Below, piece after piece: positions 16,769 through 25,042 of a DNA stretch of 25,178 bases (position 1 is its first letter; every line of letters starts with the position of its first letter). Position numbers and translations under genes: made by a program. The stretch covers positions 1-25,178 of the forward strand of contig DOVB01000058.1 of the NCBI GenBank assembly GCA_003520285.1. Direction: 5' to 3'. The notes beneath the pieces were generated by a model. It was not told where the DNA came from, made no database searches, and saw only the letters and a program-made list of their open reading frames with translations. Source of the DNA: Halieaceae bacterium (lineage in GTDB: Bacteria > Pseudomonadota > Gammaproteobacteria > Pseudomonadales > Halieaceae).

Positions 16769-18382
16769 TCAGCGACCTCTCAACTCCCGCCGGAGTATCT
16801 TTCCTGTAGTCGACATCGGAAATTTATCGACAAATTCCACTATGCGGGGCACTTCATGCCTAGCAAGATTCTGCCGAACAATATCTTTCAGAGCGTCAGC
16901 GAGCTCTTCACTGGCAGTATAACCGTCAGCAAGAATAATGAACGCTTTAACAACTTCAGTCCGCTGCGCATCCGGGACACCCACAACTGCGGCAGACTGA
17001 ACTGCGTCGCTTTTGAGTAAGCAGTCCTCTATCTCAGAAGGACCAATCCGATATCCGGAACTTGTAATCACATCATCAATTCTGCCGTGGAACCAGAGGT
17101 AGCCATCTTCGTCTTGCTCGCCCAAATCACCACTTATCATCCAATCCCCAATAAATTTTTCTGCAGTGGCTTTTGGATCATCTAGATAACCGGCAAACAT
17201 TGCTGGATGCGGCCTCTGTACAGCAATATTTCCTCTTACGCCGGGCTGAACAATAGCTCCTTTGTCATCAATGATCTTGCAGACGAATCCGGGCAATGGC
17301 TTGCCGAGTGATCCATGCCTAACCTCCATAAGGCGGGGATTTGTCCCAATCATCCCATTGCACTCGGTCTGTCCAAAACCCTCCGCGATAACCAGACCAA
17401 ATCGTTTATCGGCCCACTCAGCAAGCTCCTTGCCGACTGCCTCGCCACCTGACAGCACAACTCTAAGATCAATATTGTGGGCAGGCTCGACATCGACCTG
17501 ACGCATCAGTTTCAGAACCGTTGGAGGCAGAAGTGACACTGTGACCTTATGTTGTACTAGAATTCGAAAAGCCTCCGTGGCGTCGAAGCCTTTCATTGCC
17601 GTAGTTACCACTGGACAGCCCGCGTGCAAGCCCATTAGAAATATATCGACAAAGCCTGCCACCCAAGCCCAGTCGGCAGGAGACCACAACACGTCGTGTT
17701 TCTTAGGAAAATAGTCATAATAGTACTGAAAGAGCGGTACGTTACCCAATAAAACACGGTGTGGCATCATCACGCCCTTGGGCAACCCTGTTGTGCCCGA
17801 AGTGTAGTTAATCCAAGCGATATCTTCAGAATGCGAGCGTATATTACAATACTGATCAGACTCGGAGTCGATTGACTTCCAAAACGAGAGAGAGTCTAAA
17901 TCGCCATCCCCGTCTATAACGATGACGTGTTTTAAATGAGGGCATCCTGCACGAATTGTTTTTATTTTCTCCAAATTATTTGAATCTGTGATACAAATTT
18001 TAGCTCGACTACCTTCAAGTCGGTGTTGCAGCCCGTCAGGACCGAACAGAACAGAGGCCAGACAGGAAACAATACCCGACTTGAAACAGGCGATATGTGA
18101 AATCGCACATTCAGGCCCCTGTGTTAAAACAATCAGAGCACGATCCCCCGCGGAGACGCCCAGTGATCCAAACAAGTTCGCCATTTGATTGGCGTACGAC
18201 CTAAGATCGCTGAAAGTGTAATGTGTAATCTGCTGGTTATGGTCCTCGTGGGTAATAGCCAGCCGACCCTCGTCTTCCGCCCATCTGTCACAGATCGAAT
18301 CAGCAATATTAAAATACTCGGGAATCTGCCACGAAAATTGCTTGCATATTTCCTCATAACTTGACCCAATAGGGAGTTCCAT
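16769..18382 (-). CDS. Acyl-CoA synthetase (acetyl/medium-chain ACS type)
   Basis: 537-residue AMP-forming ligase of normal length for the medium-chain/acetyl-CoA synthetase group. AAAGGAGG precedes the ATG. The ATP loop is INYTSGTTGLPKG, the acyl-site motif is EGFGQTECNG, the hinge region is ISGDLGEQDEDGYLWF followed by GRIDDVITSSGYRI, and the catalytic lysine lies in STTGKILRREL at the end. It makes acyl-CoA from a carboxylic acid. The gene lies 140 bp after the enoyl-CoA hydratase-like gene on the same strand and probably shares its transcript, so the two could handle a side-chain or ring-cleavage acid. It is distinct from the ligase at the left edge. Confidence 0.92.
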   Translation of the reverse strand: MELPIGSSYEEICKQFSWQIPEYFNIADSICDRWAEDEGRLAITHEDHNQQITHYTFSDLRSYANQMANLFGSLGVSAGDRALIVLTQGPECAISHIACFKSGIVSCLASVLFGPDGLQHRLEGSRAKICITDSNNLEKIKTIRAGCPHLKHVIVIDGDGDLDSLSFWKSIDSESDQYCNIRSHSEDIAWINYTSGTTGLPKGVMMPHRVLLGNVPLFQYYYDYFPKKHDVLWSPADWAWVAGFVDIFLMGLHAGCPVVTTAMKGFDATEAFRILVQHKVTVSLLPPTVLKLMRQVDVEPAHNIDLRVVLSGGEAVGKELAEWADKRFGLVIAEGFGQTECNGMIGTNPRLMEVRHGSLGKPLPGFVCKIIDDKGAIVQPGVRGNIAVQRPHPAMFAGYLDDPKATAEKFIGDWMISGDLGEQDEDGYLWFHGRIDDVITSSGYRIGPSEIEDCLLKSDAVQSAAVVGVPDAQRTEVVKAFIILADGYTASEELADALKDIVRQNLARHEVPRIVEFVDKFPMSTTGKILRRELRGR

Positions 18383-18522
18383 TATTAATTCCTCCTTTTA
18401 TGTTGGCTATTGTTCGATTTATAATGTCAAACTTGATTAACACCAACTTTATTATGCTCGACTCAAATCTCAACAGACTCCGTTAAATCAATATTCCCTC
18501 GGCTCTACCAACAACTATCAAA

Positions 18523-19356
18523 TTAGCCGTAGAGTTCCTTTCTTTTTTTAAACGCTGCCTTAACACCATGATTTTTTAAGGTCTTAAAAAAATCACGAAA
18601 GCTATCAAACTGGTGATAAACAGCATCTAGGTCTGCACCTCTCCTAATCGAGGACTCCATCCCCATATTCTCAAACCATGTATTGGAGACATCCTTTAAA
18701 ACCGCTATGTTATCTAAGGGTACACGTGCAATATGCGCTGCTATAGTCGCCACCCTGGCCTCAAGCTCCTCGTGAGTAACCACTTCGTTTATCAGTCCAA
18801 TTCGTGCAGCTTCCTGGGCGTCTATCAGCCTTGAGGTATATAAAAGCTCTTTAGTCTTCCGATAACCGATAAGCATTGGCCAAAACATAATCGATGGAGG
18901 AATGCCGAGATCACATGCGGCTGGATGGCCAAACCGCGCCCATTCACTGACAATTGCTAAATCACAAACTGCAAGAAGTTCACCAGCACCAGAGAGGCAA
19001 TCTCCTTGAACTTGAGCAATGATTGGCTTAGGGTAGCGCCAAATCTTCATCCAATAATCTACAATCAGATGCACATCCCGCCTGTCCTGTTCAATATTGA
19101 CACTTCCTTCAAAATTTCCAGGATATTGACTGGTAATCCAATGCTCCTCTCGTAAGTCGTATCCAGTAGAAAAAGCCTTACCGTTTGCTTTTATAATAAT
19201 CACACTCACTGCGCTGTCGTTCTTTACAGCCTCGAGTGCAGCGGCGAGTTCATCAAGCACTTCCCGCGAGAGTGGGTTGAGCTCTGTCGGCCGATTTAAT
19301 GTAATACTGAATACTCGCTCTGCCTGAGACGTCAAGATCGTGTTATAAGTCATCAT
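18523..19356 (-). CDS. Enoyl-CoA hydratase/isomerase family protein (one catalytic Glu replaced)
   Basis: 277-residue crotonase-fold protein. The oxyanion-hole segments are GKAFSTGYDL (about 59-68) and GDCLSGAGELLAVCD (118-132). Of the two glutamates used by hydratases, the first is present (Glu126 in GAGEL). The second, normally in a QPE-like motif, is Ala146 here (FGHPAACDLG). Simple hydration is thus doubtful; isomerase, hydrolase, C-C cleaving or decarboxylating crotonases often differ at exactly this site. AAAGGA lies before the tandem ATGATG start. It is first in a likely operon with the acyl-CoA synthetase and downstream of the TetR gene. A thioester substrate is very likely. Confidence 0.88.
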   Translation of the reverse strand: MMTYNTILTSQAERVFSITLNRPTELNPLSREVLDELAAALEAVKNDSAVSVIIIKANGKAFSTGYDLREEHWITSQYPGNFEGSVNIEQDRRDVHLIVDYWMKIWRYPKPIIAQVQGDCLSGAGELLAVCDLAIVSEWARFGHPAACDLGIPPSIMFWPMLIGYRKTKELLYTSRLIDAQEAARIGLINEVVTHEELEARVATIAAHIARVPLDNIAVLKDVSNTWFENMGMESSIRRGADLDAVYHQFDSFRDFFKTLKNHGVKAAFKKRKELYG

Positions 19357-19575
19357 TGTTGTAATTTCCTTTGCTTGATGTGGTCAGTTGGCAATGCGCA
19401 CTGCGAAAGAACTGCACGTCGTCGAACTATTTGTTATTAGTAAATTAGAGCTTATCAACGAGTCCTGGTCATCATATAAATTTCATACTGTCAATTAACG
19501 CTTCCCTAAACCGGTGAGGTGCTGGTCGGACGATAAATGTCGTTACACTAATTTAGATCCTCTAATGTCGGCAAT

Positions 19576-20193
19576 CTAGCCATAATCTTTATCTTTGATC
19601 AAAGAAGGAACTAAGAAATTCCTCAACGTTGCTCTCGAGTAGAGGCGCGTCTTTTTGGAGGGCATATTTGCAACTTGCATAGACATAACGACAAAAGAGG
19701 CCCAGTCGATATAGTTATCCATCCTAATCCCTTTTCTTAATCTACCTTCTTTTAAGGCGCGTTGATAAGTCGGTGTGGCGCAGGCTATCGAAGCCCGACG
19801 AAATGCAGATAGAGACTCTGCAGTTTGTTGGTAGCGCTGCCACTTAATATCGGAGCATACAAGGCTCAGCGCTGGGCGACGAATAAATTGCTCAAGGAAC
19901 CAAAGCATGTCCTCCTCGATTTGCTCTTCTAATGACTCGTAGCATCTGCTAACAGATTGGAATTCAAGCATTAAAGCATCAAAATCTCTGTTCAATACTT
20001 GGTTGAGCAAATCATCACGACCACTGCAGTGGCGGTAGAACGTAGAGCGCCCAACTTCTGAGAGGTCGATTACTTGGCTTATTGAGGTTTTTTCAATGCC
20101 TAGCTTGCGATACAGGCTGATTGCTGCATCGAGAATAGTGTTTCGCGTACTGGTAATTCTTTTGTCAACATGAGCTCGATCGTTAGTCTTCAT
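19576..20193 (-). CDS. TetR/AcrR family transcriptional regulator
   Basis: 205-residue regulator. The N-terminal helix-turn-helix occupies about residues 17-65: TRNTILDAAISLYRKLGI, TSISQVIDLSEVGRSTFYRH and then CSGRDDLLNQVL, the classic TetR pattern. The C-terminal part is an all-helical ligand domain of usual size with no recognisable ligand signature. It is divergent from cluster B (134 bp gap) and upstream of the hydratase/synthetase genes on its own strand, so it probably represses one or both in response to a pathway intermediate. An inverted repeat in the gap is a candidate operator. Confidence 0.9.
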   Translation of the reverse strand: MKTNDRAHVDKRITSTRNTILDAAISLYRKLGIEKTSISQVIDLSEVGRSTFYRHCSGRDDLLNQVLNRDFDALMLEFQSVSRCYESLEEQIEEDMLWFLEQFIRRPALSLVCSDIKWQRYQQTAESLSAFRRASIACATPTYQRALKEGRLRKGIRMDNYIDWASFVVMSMQVANMPSKKTRLYSRATLRNFLVPSLIKDKDYG

Positions 20194-20327
20194 TTTTTAA
20201 AACTGTTTGTAATGTAGTGAAACAAAATACCACAGTATGTTCTGTTTAGTTAGACATTGAGAACAAAATCGCATAGCTTTGACAGACTATAAAGCGTCGA
20301 AGTAACCGCTATGGTGCGGAGGTGTTC
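20194..20327. promoter_or_regulatory. Divergent promoter/operator region of tetR and cluster B
   Basis: The gap contains the inverted repeat TGTTCT (20238-20243) and AGAACA (20260-20265), a weaker TGTTT/AAACA pair just left of it, and a -35-like TTGACA (20279-20284) facing cluster B without a strong -10. GGAGGT stands before the ATG of the decayed ADC gene. Binding by the adjacent TetR protein is inference. Confidence 0.35.
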
Positions 20328-21075
20328 ATGAGTATACATACCCCGCCCATGAGAGTGCCTGGCGACATAGCGAATTGACCGATGCTGAAGATCGAATATT
20401 GCACGGATCCAAAAGGCATCGCTATGCTGTGCCCCGAGCTGTAAAGTTGGCAAAAATCTAAAGTTGCTCTCTGTACACAATTATCACTTGATGGATGTTC
20501 TAAAAAATGGCTGCACAATGATGATCGCCGCTGACTGCAACATGATCAAAGGGCAATGCGCACTTGCTTATGCAATGGACCAAGAAGAGGTTGTCTATCC
20601 AAGCCGTGAACATTGGGGGCAGGCTCAATATTTGGCTACCATCAATTATTTCACTTTTATCGGTGAGGGTATGGCTCAGGTCATGCACCTAGCGCAAACT
20701 TTTGTTGAATGCAAAAGCGTGGTCTCTAGCTCTGATGGTCCTGGCGAAGCGTTTGAATTTACTGGGTGGCGGATCAAGTCGGCCTGCGACTTGAGTATAG
20801 GAAACGGTAAGCTTGAGTTCTCGCTACAAAGCTGTCGTGTCAATCAAAAATACGGCGCCGCCCTTCGGCAAACCGATAAAGGCGAGATGTTTCTGCGTGA
20901 AAGCAAATCGGATCTAATTTCTGAGTGTCTACCTACGTGGGAAATGGTTCACACCTACTTTTGGACACTAAACTCTCTAAATCGCAGTATTATAAAAGCT
21001 GGTGAGTTGGATGCCGATGAGTTTTGGCCTTACGCAGAAGCGATAGGCGACTCGAGATCTCCAGCTAAGGTCTGA
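20328..21075 (+). pseudogene. Decayed acetoacetate decarboxylase-like gene, cluster B
   Basis: The original start is ATG 20328 with a strong GGAGGT site. The reading GDIAN-stop-PMLKIEYCTD aligns with GDHYNWPMLKIRYCTT of the intact copy at 11397: the Trp codon TGG has become TGA (20376-20378). A second stop, TAA, is at 20442-20444, and a deletion/frameshift follows because the next 203 codons (from 20464) are in another frame. This remaining frame keeps the family pattern, but GQPK has become GQAQ, so the Schiff-base lysine is gone. The ending (ELDADEFWPYAEAIGDSR) still matches the intact copy (ALDAEAFEPWASTIGNSR). The gene cannot yield a normal decarboxylase. A separate C-terminal product from ATG 20464 has no visible ribosome site. 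Confidence 0.8.
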
Positions 21076-21108
21076 GCCTATGGAAACCTAAGAAGCAAAG
21101 GAGTAGCT

Positions 21109-21987
21109 ATGCAAGATTTTAAGGGTAAACTCGCTGTCATTACCGGCGGCGCCAGTGGGATCGGCCGTTCTCTTGCCTTTGCGCTTGGTGCAGAAGGGGC
21201 CAGTGTGCTAATAGCTGATGTAGACCAAGCAGCATTAGATGCTACGCTAGCGTCTCTCTCTGAACTAGGCGTGTCGGCCAGTGCTCAGATTTGTGATGTG
21301 CGCAAATCAGCCGACCTTGCGGCGCTGGCCAGTAAAGCATTTGACAAACTTGGTGGCGCACATTTAGTGTTTGCGAATGCAGGTGTTGCGGCGGGTGAAG
21401 CGGGGCCTATGTGGGGCTACGCTGACAATGACTGGAAGTGGTGTTTCGACGTTAACTTATGGGGAGTGATTAATACCATAAACGCGTTCATGCCTAGATT
21501 AATTGCTGCCGATGAAGAAGCCAGTATCATGATTACTGGCTCCGGTAACGGCGCATTTTTGGTTTATCCAGACCAACCGGTTTACTCGGCGACTAAAGCC
21601 GCAGTTCAGGCGGTCACCGAAGCTTTGTATCAGCAGTTACAAGTCGCGCAAAGTAAGGTAAAGGTGCACGCTCTGTTCCCAGGGCCGCATATTGTTGATA
21701 CTGGTATTTTTGATTCTGACCGAGTTCGACCAAGCGACTATACTAAGGCAGCAGACGCACCTGATAGCGGTATAAAGACCGCCGACGATTTGCGGATACT
21801 TATGGAGAGTTACGGCGCTAGTTTGGAAACCACACATCCTGATGAAGTTGCTCAGACTGCGCTGATGGGCATTCGCGATAGCAAATTTTGGGTGATGGAG
21901 TGGAATCCAAAAACACGTTCGGAAGTAGAAAAACGCATGCAATCAATTCTAAATCAAACCAACCCCGTACCACCCAGCTTGGGTTGA
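21109..21987 (+). CDS. Short-chain dehydrogenase/reductase, cluster B
   Basis: 292-residue SDR, the same length as the cluster A copy and with the same N-terminal pattern (MQDFKGKLAVITGGASGIGR). It has TGGASGIG at 12-19, Asp37 for NAD preference, a variant ANAG motif at 89-92, and Ser145, Tyr159 and Lys163 as the active site. It carries the longer C-terminal region shared by this pair. AAAGGAG lies before the ATG. It is second in cluster B and only 10 bp before the Rieske gene, so translation is probably linked. It likely oxidises the alcohol made by that oxygenase. Confidence 0.92.
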   Translation: MQDFKGKLAVITGGASGIGRSLAFALGAEGASVLIADVDQAALDATLASLSELGVSASAQICDVRKSADLAALASKAFDKLGGAHLVFANAGVAAGEAGPMWGYADNDWKWCFDVNLWGVINTINAFMPRLIAADEEASIMITGSGNGAFLVYPDQPVYSATKAAVQAVTEALYQQLQVAQSKVKVHALFPGPHIVDTGIFDSDRVRPSDYTKAADAPDSGIKTADDLRILMESYGASLETTHPDEVAQTALMGIRDSKFWVMEWNPKTRSEVEKRMQSILNQTNPVPPSLG

Positions 21988-21997
21988 GGAGCTAATT

Positions 21998-23026
21998 ATG
22001 GGACATTTACAGGATCTATCAACAGGCTTATCAATTCCATTTGGTTGGTACGCCGTTGCATACAGTAAGGACCTGCAACAAAAAGACGTTCAGGCTGTTA
22101 ATTTTTTCGGGCAAGAATTGGTCTTGTTTCGCACCGAGAGTGGTAAAGCAAAACTTATGGAACCTTACTGTCCCCATCTTGGCGCTCATTTAGGGCACGG
22201 CGGTAAAGTGAAGGGTGAGTCCATCGCTTGCCCCTTTCACGCTTGGGAAATTGACGGCACTGGGTCTGTAACAAATATACCGTACGCAAAGAATATGCCC
22301 AAGCGTGCAACGGAGGGGCCGTGCTTACACGCTTTTCCGATACAAGAGATGAACCAGATGGTGTGGGCTTGGTACCACCCAAATAAAGCCGCACCGTCTT
22401 TCGATATCATTGAGGTGCCAGAGTTCTCTGATCCAAATTGGAGTGAGTTAGATACATACGAGTGGGAGATTAATACCTGCTTACAAGAGTCTGGTGAGAA
22501 TGCAGTAGATATTGCACATTTTGTTTATGTGCATGGTGCAGCCGATATGCCGCGCGCAGAAGTTATCTTAAATGGCGCGCACCGATCAACCGACATGGTC
22601 ACGCGCACGCCTCGGATTGATGAAGAAGGGAATATCGACATGACCGAAATGGAAGACATGCATTTGGTCACGCAAAACTTTGGTCCAGGTATGGCGTTAC
22701 AAGTATTCGCTCGCGCTTTCAAAACAGTGATGATGGCAAGTATGGTGCCGATCACTGCCGACCGCATCAAGTTACGTTTTGCATTCACTAAACCCAAAGA
22801 CATTAGCGAGCAATTTAACATGTTCACAGATGTGCTGATTGAAGAAATTGTGCGCCAAGTAGGCCACGATATTCCAATTTGGGAGAACAAAATCTATCGT
22901 GATAACCCCATTCTTTGCGATGGCGATGGCCCAATCGCCAAATATAGAAAATGGTTCAAACAATTTTATGCAGAGGAAGGTGAAGGCGACACAACGGGAA
23001 GACCTTCACTCCGCGCAATAAATTAG
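21998..23026 (+). CDS. Rieske non-heme iron oxygenase, oxygenase component (KshA-like)
   Basis: 342-residue oxygenase with all metal sites intact. The Rieske motif is Cys58-x-His60, 17 residues, Cys78-x2-His81 (YCPHLGAH and ACPFHAWE). The mononuclear iron motif NAVDIAHFVYVH has Asp171, His174 and His179. The C-terminal IWENKIYRDNPILCDGDG and KYRKWFKQFY resemble, from memory, the end of 3-ketosteroid 9alpha-hydroxylase KshA (IWKHK-RIDNPLL and RRWYEQFY). This places it with KshA and the cholesterol-desaturase-like Rieske enzymes rather than with two-subunit ring dioxygenases; no beta-subunit gene is present. It probably hydroxylates a steroid or other alicyclic substrate, taking electrons from a reductase encoded elsewhere. 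GAGGAG precedes the ATG, and gaps of 10 bp on both sides imply an operon. Confidence 0.92.
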   Translation: MGHLQDLSTGLSIPFGWYAVAYSKDLQQKDVQAVNFFGQELVLFRTESGKAKLMEPYCPHLGAHLGHGGKVKGESIACPFHAWEIDGTGSVTNIPYAKNMPKRATEGPCLHAFPIQEMNQMVWAWYHPNKAAPSFDIIEVPEFSDPNWSELDTYEWEINTCLQESGENAVDIAHFVYVHGAADMPRAEVILNGAHRSTDMVTRTPRIDEEGNIDMTEMEDMHLVTQNFGPGMALQVFARAFKTVMMASMVPITADRIKLRFAFTKPKDISEQFNMFTDVLIEEIVRQVGHDIPIWENKIYRDNPILCDGDGPIAKYRKWFKQFYAEEGEGDTTGRPSLRAIN

Positions 23027-23036
23027 GAGCGTAGAA

Positions 23037-24251
23037 ATGGGATCTGACCGTCACTTGGTAATTTCGTCTGATTGCCATGCCGGGTTACCGGCAGCAAAAT
23101 ATCGGGAGTATATGGACCCGAAATATCGTGATATGTTTGATATTGCATTGCCCATTCAAACAGAAATGACCGATATGGCAGAAAAAGTGTTCCTGCTTAA
23201 GGATGTCAACGATGAGTGGCGCAGCGGCATTCAAGAGCATTTATGCGGTGCTTGGGATTACAAGAAGCGCATTGAGGTACTTAACGGTGACGGCATCGCT
23301 GGAGAAGTTATATTTCCTGACGGTATCACCGAGCAAAATGCGCCGCCATTTGGTGCTGGTTTGCAAATGCCGACTAAGAATGTCATAGCAGAACTGCAAT
23401 GGGCCGGTGCACGGGCGCACAACCGATGGCTGGCTGAAATGGTCTCGAACAATCCCGCGCGCCATTTTGGTATTGCTGTTTGCCCAATTCTTTGGGATGT
23501 TGAAGAAGGCATTAAAGAAGTGCGTTGGTCTGCTAAAAATGGACTAGGTGGGGTGCTTTTACCCTTATTGACTAATGAGTACGAGTCATACCACAACCCG
23601 AAATATGATCCATTCTGGGAAGTCTGTGAAGACCTTAACATTGTTGTATGTTTTCATTCTGGCCCAGCGCCGATGGAAGACTACTACGGGCAAATGTTCC
23701 CAATGGGTGACATTGAAAAGTACCCAGGTGCAGTGGGCATTTTCATCTCTGAAGTGTTCTTCTGGACATACCGCCCATTGATTTTCATGGCTTGGGGAGG
23801 TGTGTTTGAACGTTTTCCAAAATTGAAAGCCAGCGTTACAGAAACAGGCCAAGGCTTTTTATTGCCACCTATGTTGCGAATGCTAGATCACCATTATCAC
23901 GACACGCATTTCTCAGCGAAGCTCGGTGACTACCGCTCGCACTTGTCGATGTCGCCGGTCGATTATTTTAAACGTAACTGCGCGATTGGTGCATCTTGTA
24001 TGCCACGTGGTGATGTTGAAATGCGCCATCAATTGGGTATGGATCAACTAATGTGGGGCAGTGATTACCCACATCCCGAGGGTACATGGCCGCATACGGC
24101 GAAAGAAGTGAAAGAAGCGTTTCAAGGTTTTCCCGAGGACGACGTCGCTGCTATTCTTGGTGGCAATGCGGCTAAGTTTTACAACTTTGATGTAGATGCG
24201 CTGGCGCCTATCGTAGCGCAAGTAGGACCCCTTAAATCTGAATTTGTATGA
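23037..24251 (+). CDS. Metal-dependent amidohydrolase (amidohydrolase_2 family)
   Basis: 404-residue TIM-barrel protein of the amidohydrolase_2 group, which contains aminocarboxymuconate-semialdehyde decarboxylase and resorcylate decarboxylases. The first metal motif is SSDCHAG (Asp12, His14). The central His lies in CFHSGPAP (about residue 206), ETGQG follows, and the last metal Asp lies in WGSDYPHPEGTWPHT (about 340-354). The HPEG-W form is common in members of degradation clusters annotated only as amidohydrolase. It could hydrolyse or decarboxylate the product of the Rieske/SDR steps, for instance by C-C bond hydrolysis. AGGAG lies before the ATG. The stop overlaps the next start by 4 bp (ATGA), showing tight coupling. 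Confidence 0.9.
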   Translation: MGSDRHLVISSDCHAGLPAAKYREYMDPKYRDMFDIALPIQTEMTDMAEKVFLLKDVNDEWRSGIQEHLCGAWDYKKRIEVLNGDGIAGEVIFPDGITEQNAPPFGAGLQMPTKNVIAELQWAGARAHNRWLAEMVSNNPARHFGIAVCPILWDVEEGIKEVRWSAKNGLGGVLLPLLTNEYESYHNPKYDPFWEVCEDLNIVVCFHSGPAPMEDYYGQMFPMGDIEKYPGAVGIFISEVFFWTYRPLIFMAWGGVFERFPKLKASVTETGQGFLLPPMLRMLDHHYHDTHFSAKLGDYRSHLSMSPVDYFKRNCAIGASCMPRGDVEMRHQLGMDQLMWGSDYPHPEGTWPHTAKEVKEAFQGFPEDDVAAILGGNAAKFYNFDVDALAPIVAQVGPLKSEFV

Positions 24252-25042
24252 TCAAGCCGGGCGCTAATGCGAGCGATTTCACGAAAGGAGCCGCGTTGGT
24301 GCTCGGCGCCAGTGGCGCATTGGGAGCGGCCTGCGCTGAGAAGATAGGAGCGGACGGCAATAATCTTGCTCTCACTTACCGCAGTAACCAGCTCGCGATA
24401 ACCGAATTAAAAAGGAGAATTGAAGAAAAGGTCTTCAAAGGTTTTATTAGCAGCCATAAGCTAGACGTATCTTCCACTATCGAATGCCTCGACTTAGTGC
24501 GTGATGTTGTTTCAGCCCACGGTCGTATCAATACATTGATCTATGCTATTGGCACCAATATTGCGCAACCGCTGGTAGCTGAAATCACTCCTCAACAGTG
24601 GTCGGAGGTAGTCAATCAGGATCTGCAAGGATTTATGAACATTGTGCAACCGGTAATACAGCACATGCGTGATAATGGTGGCGGTTCACTTATTCATATT
24701 TCGTCCGCTGGCCTAAGTAAAACACCATCGAGAGATGCACTTTCTGTAGCACCCAAGGCCGCAATCGACGCATTGATGCGCACCATTGCCGTCGAAGAGG
24801 GAGCGAATAAAATTCGTGCCAACAGTGTTGGAGTCGGTGTTATAGAGGCGGGAATTTTTAAACGGCTCGAAGCAAAAGGCGTGTTTGATGAGAATTGGAA
24901 GGCGGCTGTTAAAGCTGTCTTACCGCTGTCTACTTTTGGTAGTGCAGAAGATATCGCTGAAGCGGCGAATTTTCTTGCCTCTGAGCGTGCCAAGTATATT
25001 ACGGGGCAATGTCTGTTTGTTGACGGCGGATACAGTGCTTAG
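24248..25042 (+). CDS. Atypical short-chain dehydrogenase (catalytic Tyr replaced)
   Basis: 264-residue SDR-fold protein starting inside the stop codon of the amidohydrolase. The cofactor motif is altered to LGASGALG at 19-26, and the usual NNAG is YAIG at 99-102. At the active site Ser153 and Lys170 can be placed, but the Tyr of YxxxK is Ser166 (LSVAPK). The C-terminal GQCLFVDGGYSA is normal for the FabG-like subgroup, so the fold is intact. It may be a reductase with another proton donor, an enoyl-reductase-like enzyme or a non-catalytic partner. The open frame and tight coupling argue against a dead gene. Confidence 0.88.
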   Translation: MIKPGANASDFTKGAALVLGASGALGAACAEKIGADGNNLALTYRSNQLAITELKRRIEEKVFKGFISSHKLDVSSTIECLDLVRDVVSAHGRINTLIYAIGTNIAQPLVAEITPQQWSEVVNQDLQGFMNIVQPVIQHMRDNGGGSLIHISSAGLSKTPSRDALSVAPKAAIDALMRTIAVEEGANKIRANSVGVGVIEAGIFKRLEAKGVFDENWKAAVKAVLPLSTFGSAEDIAEAANFLASERAKYITGQCLFVDGGYSA

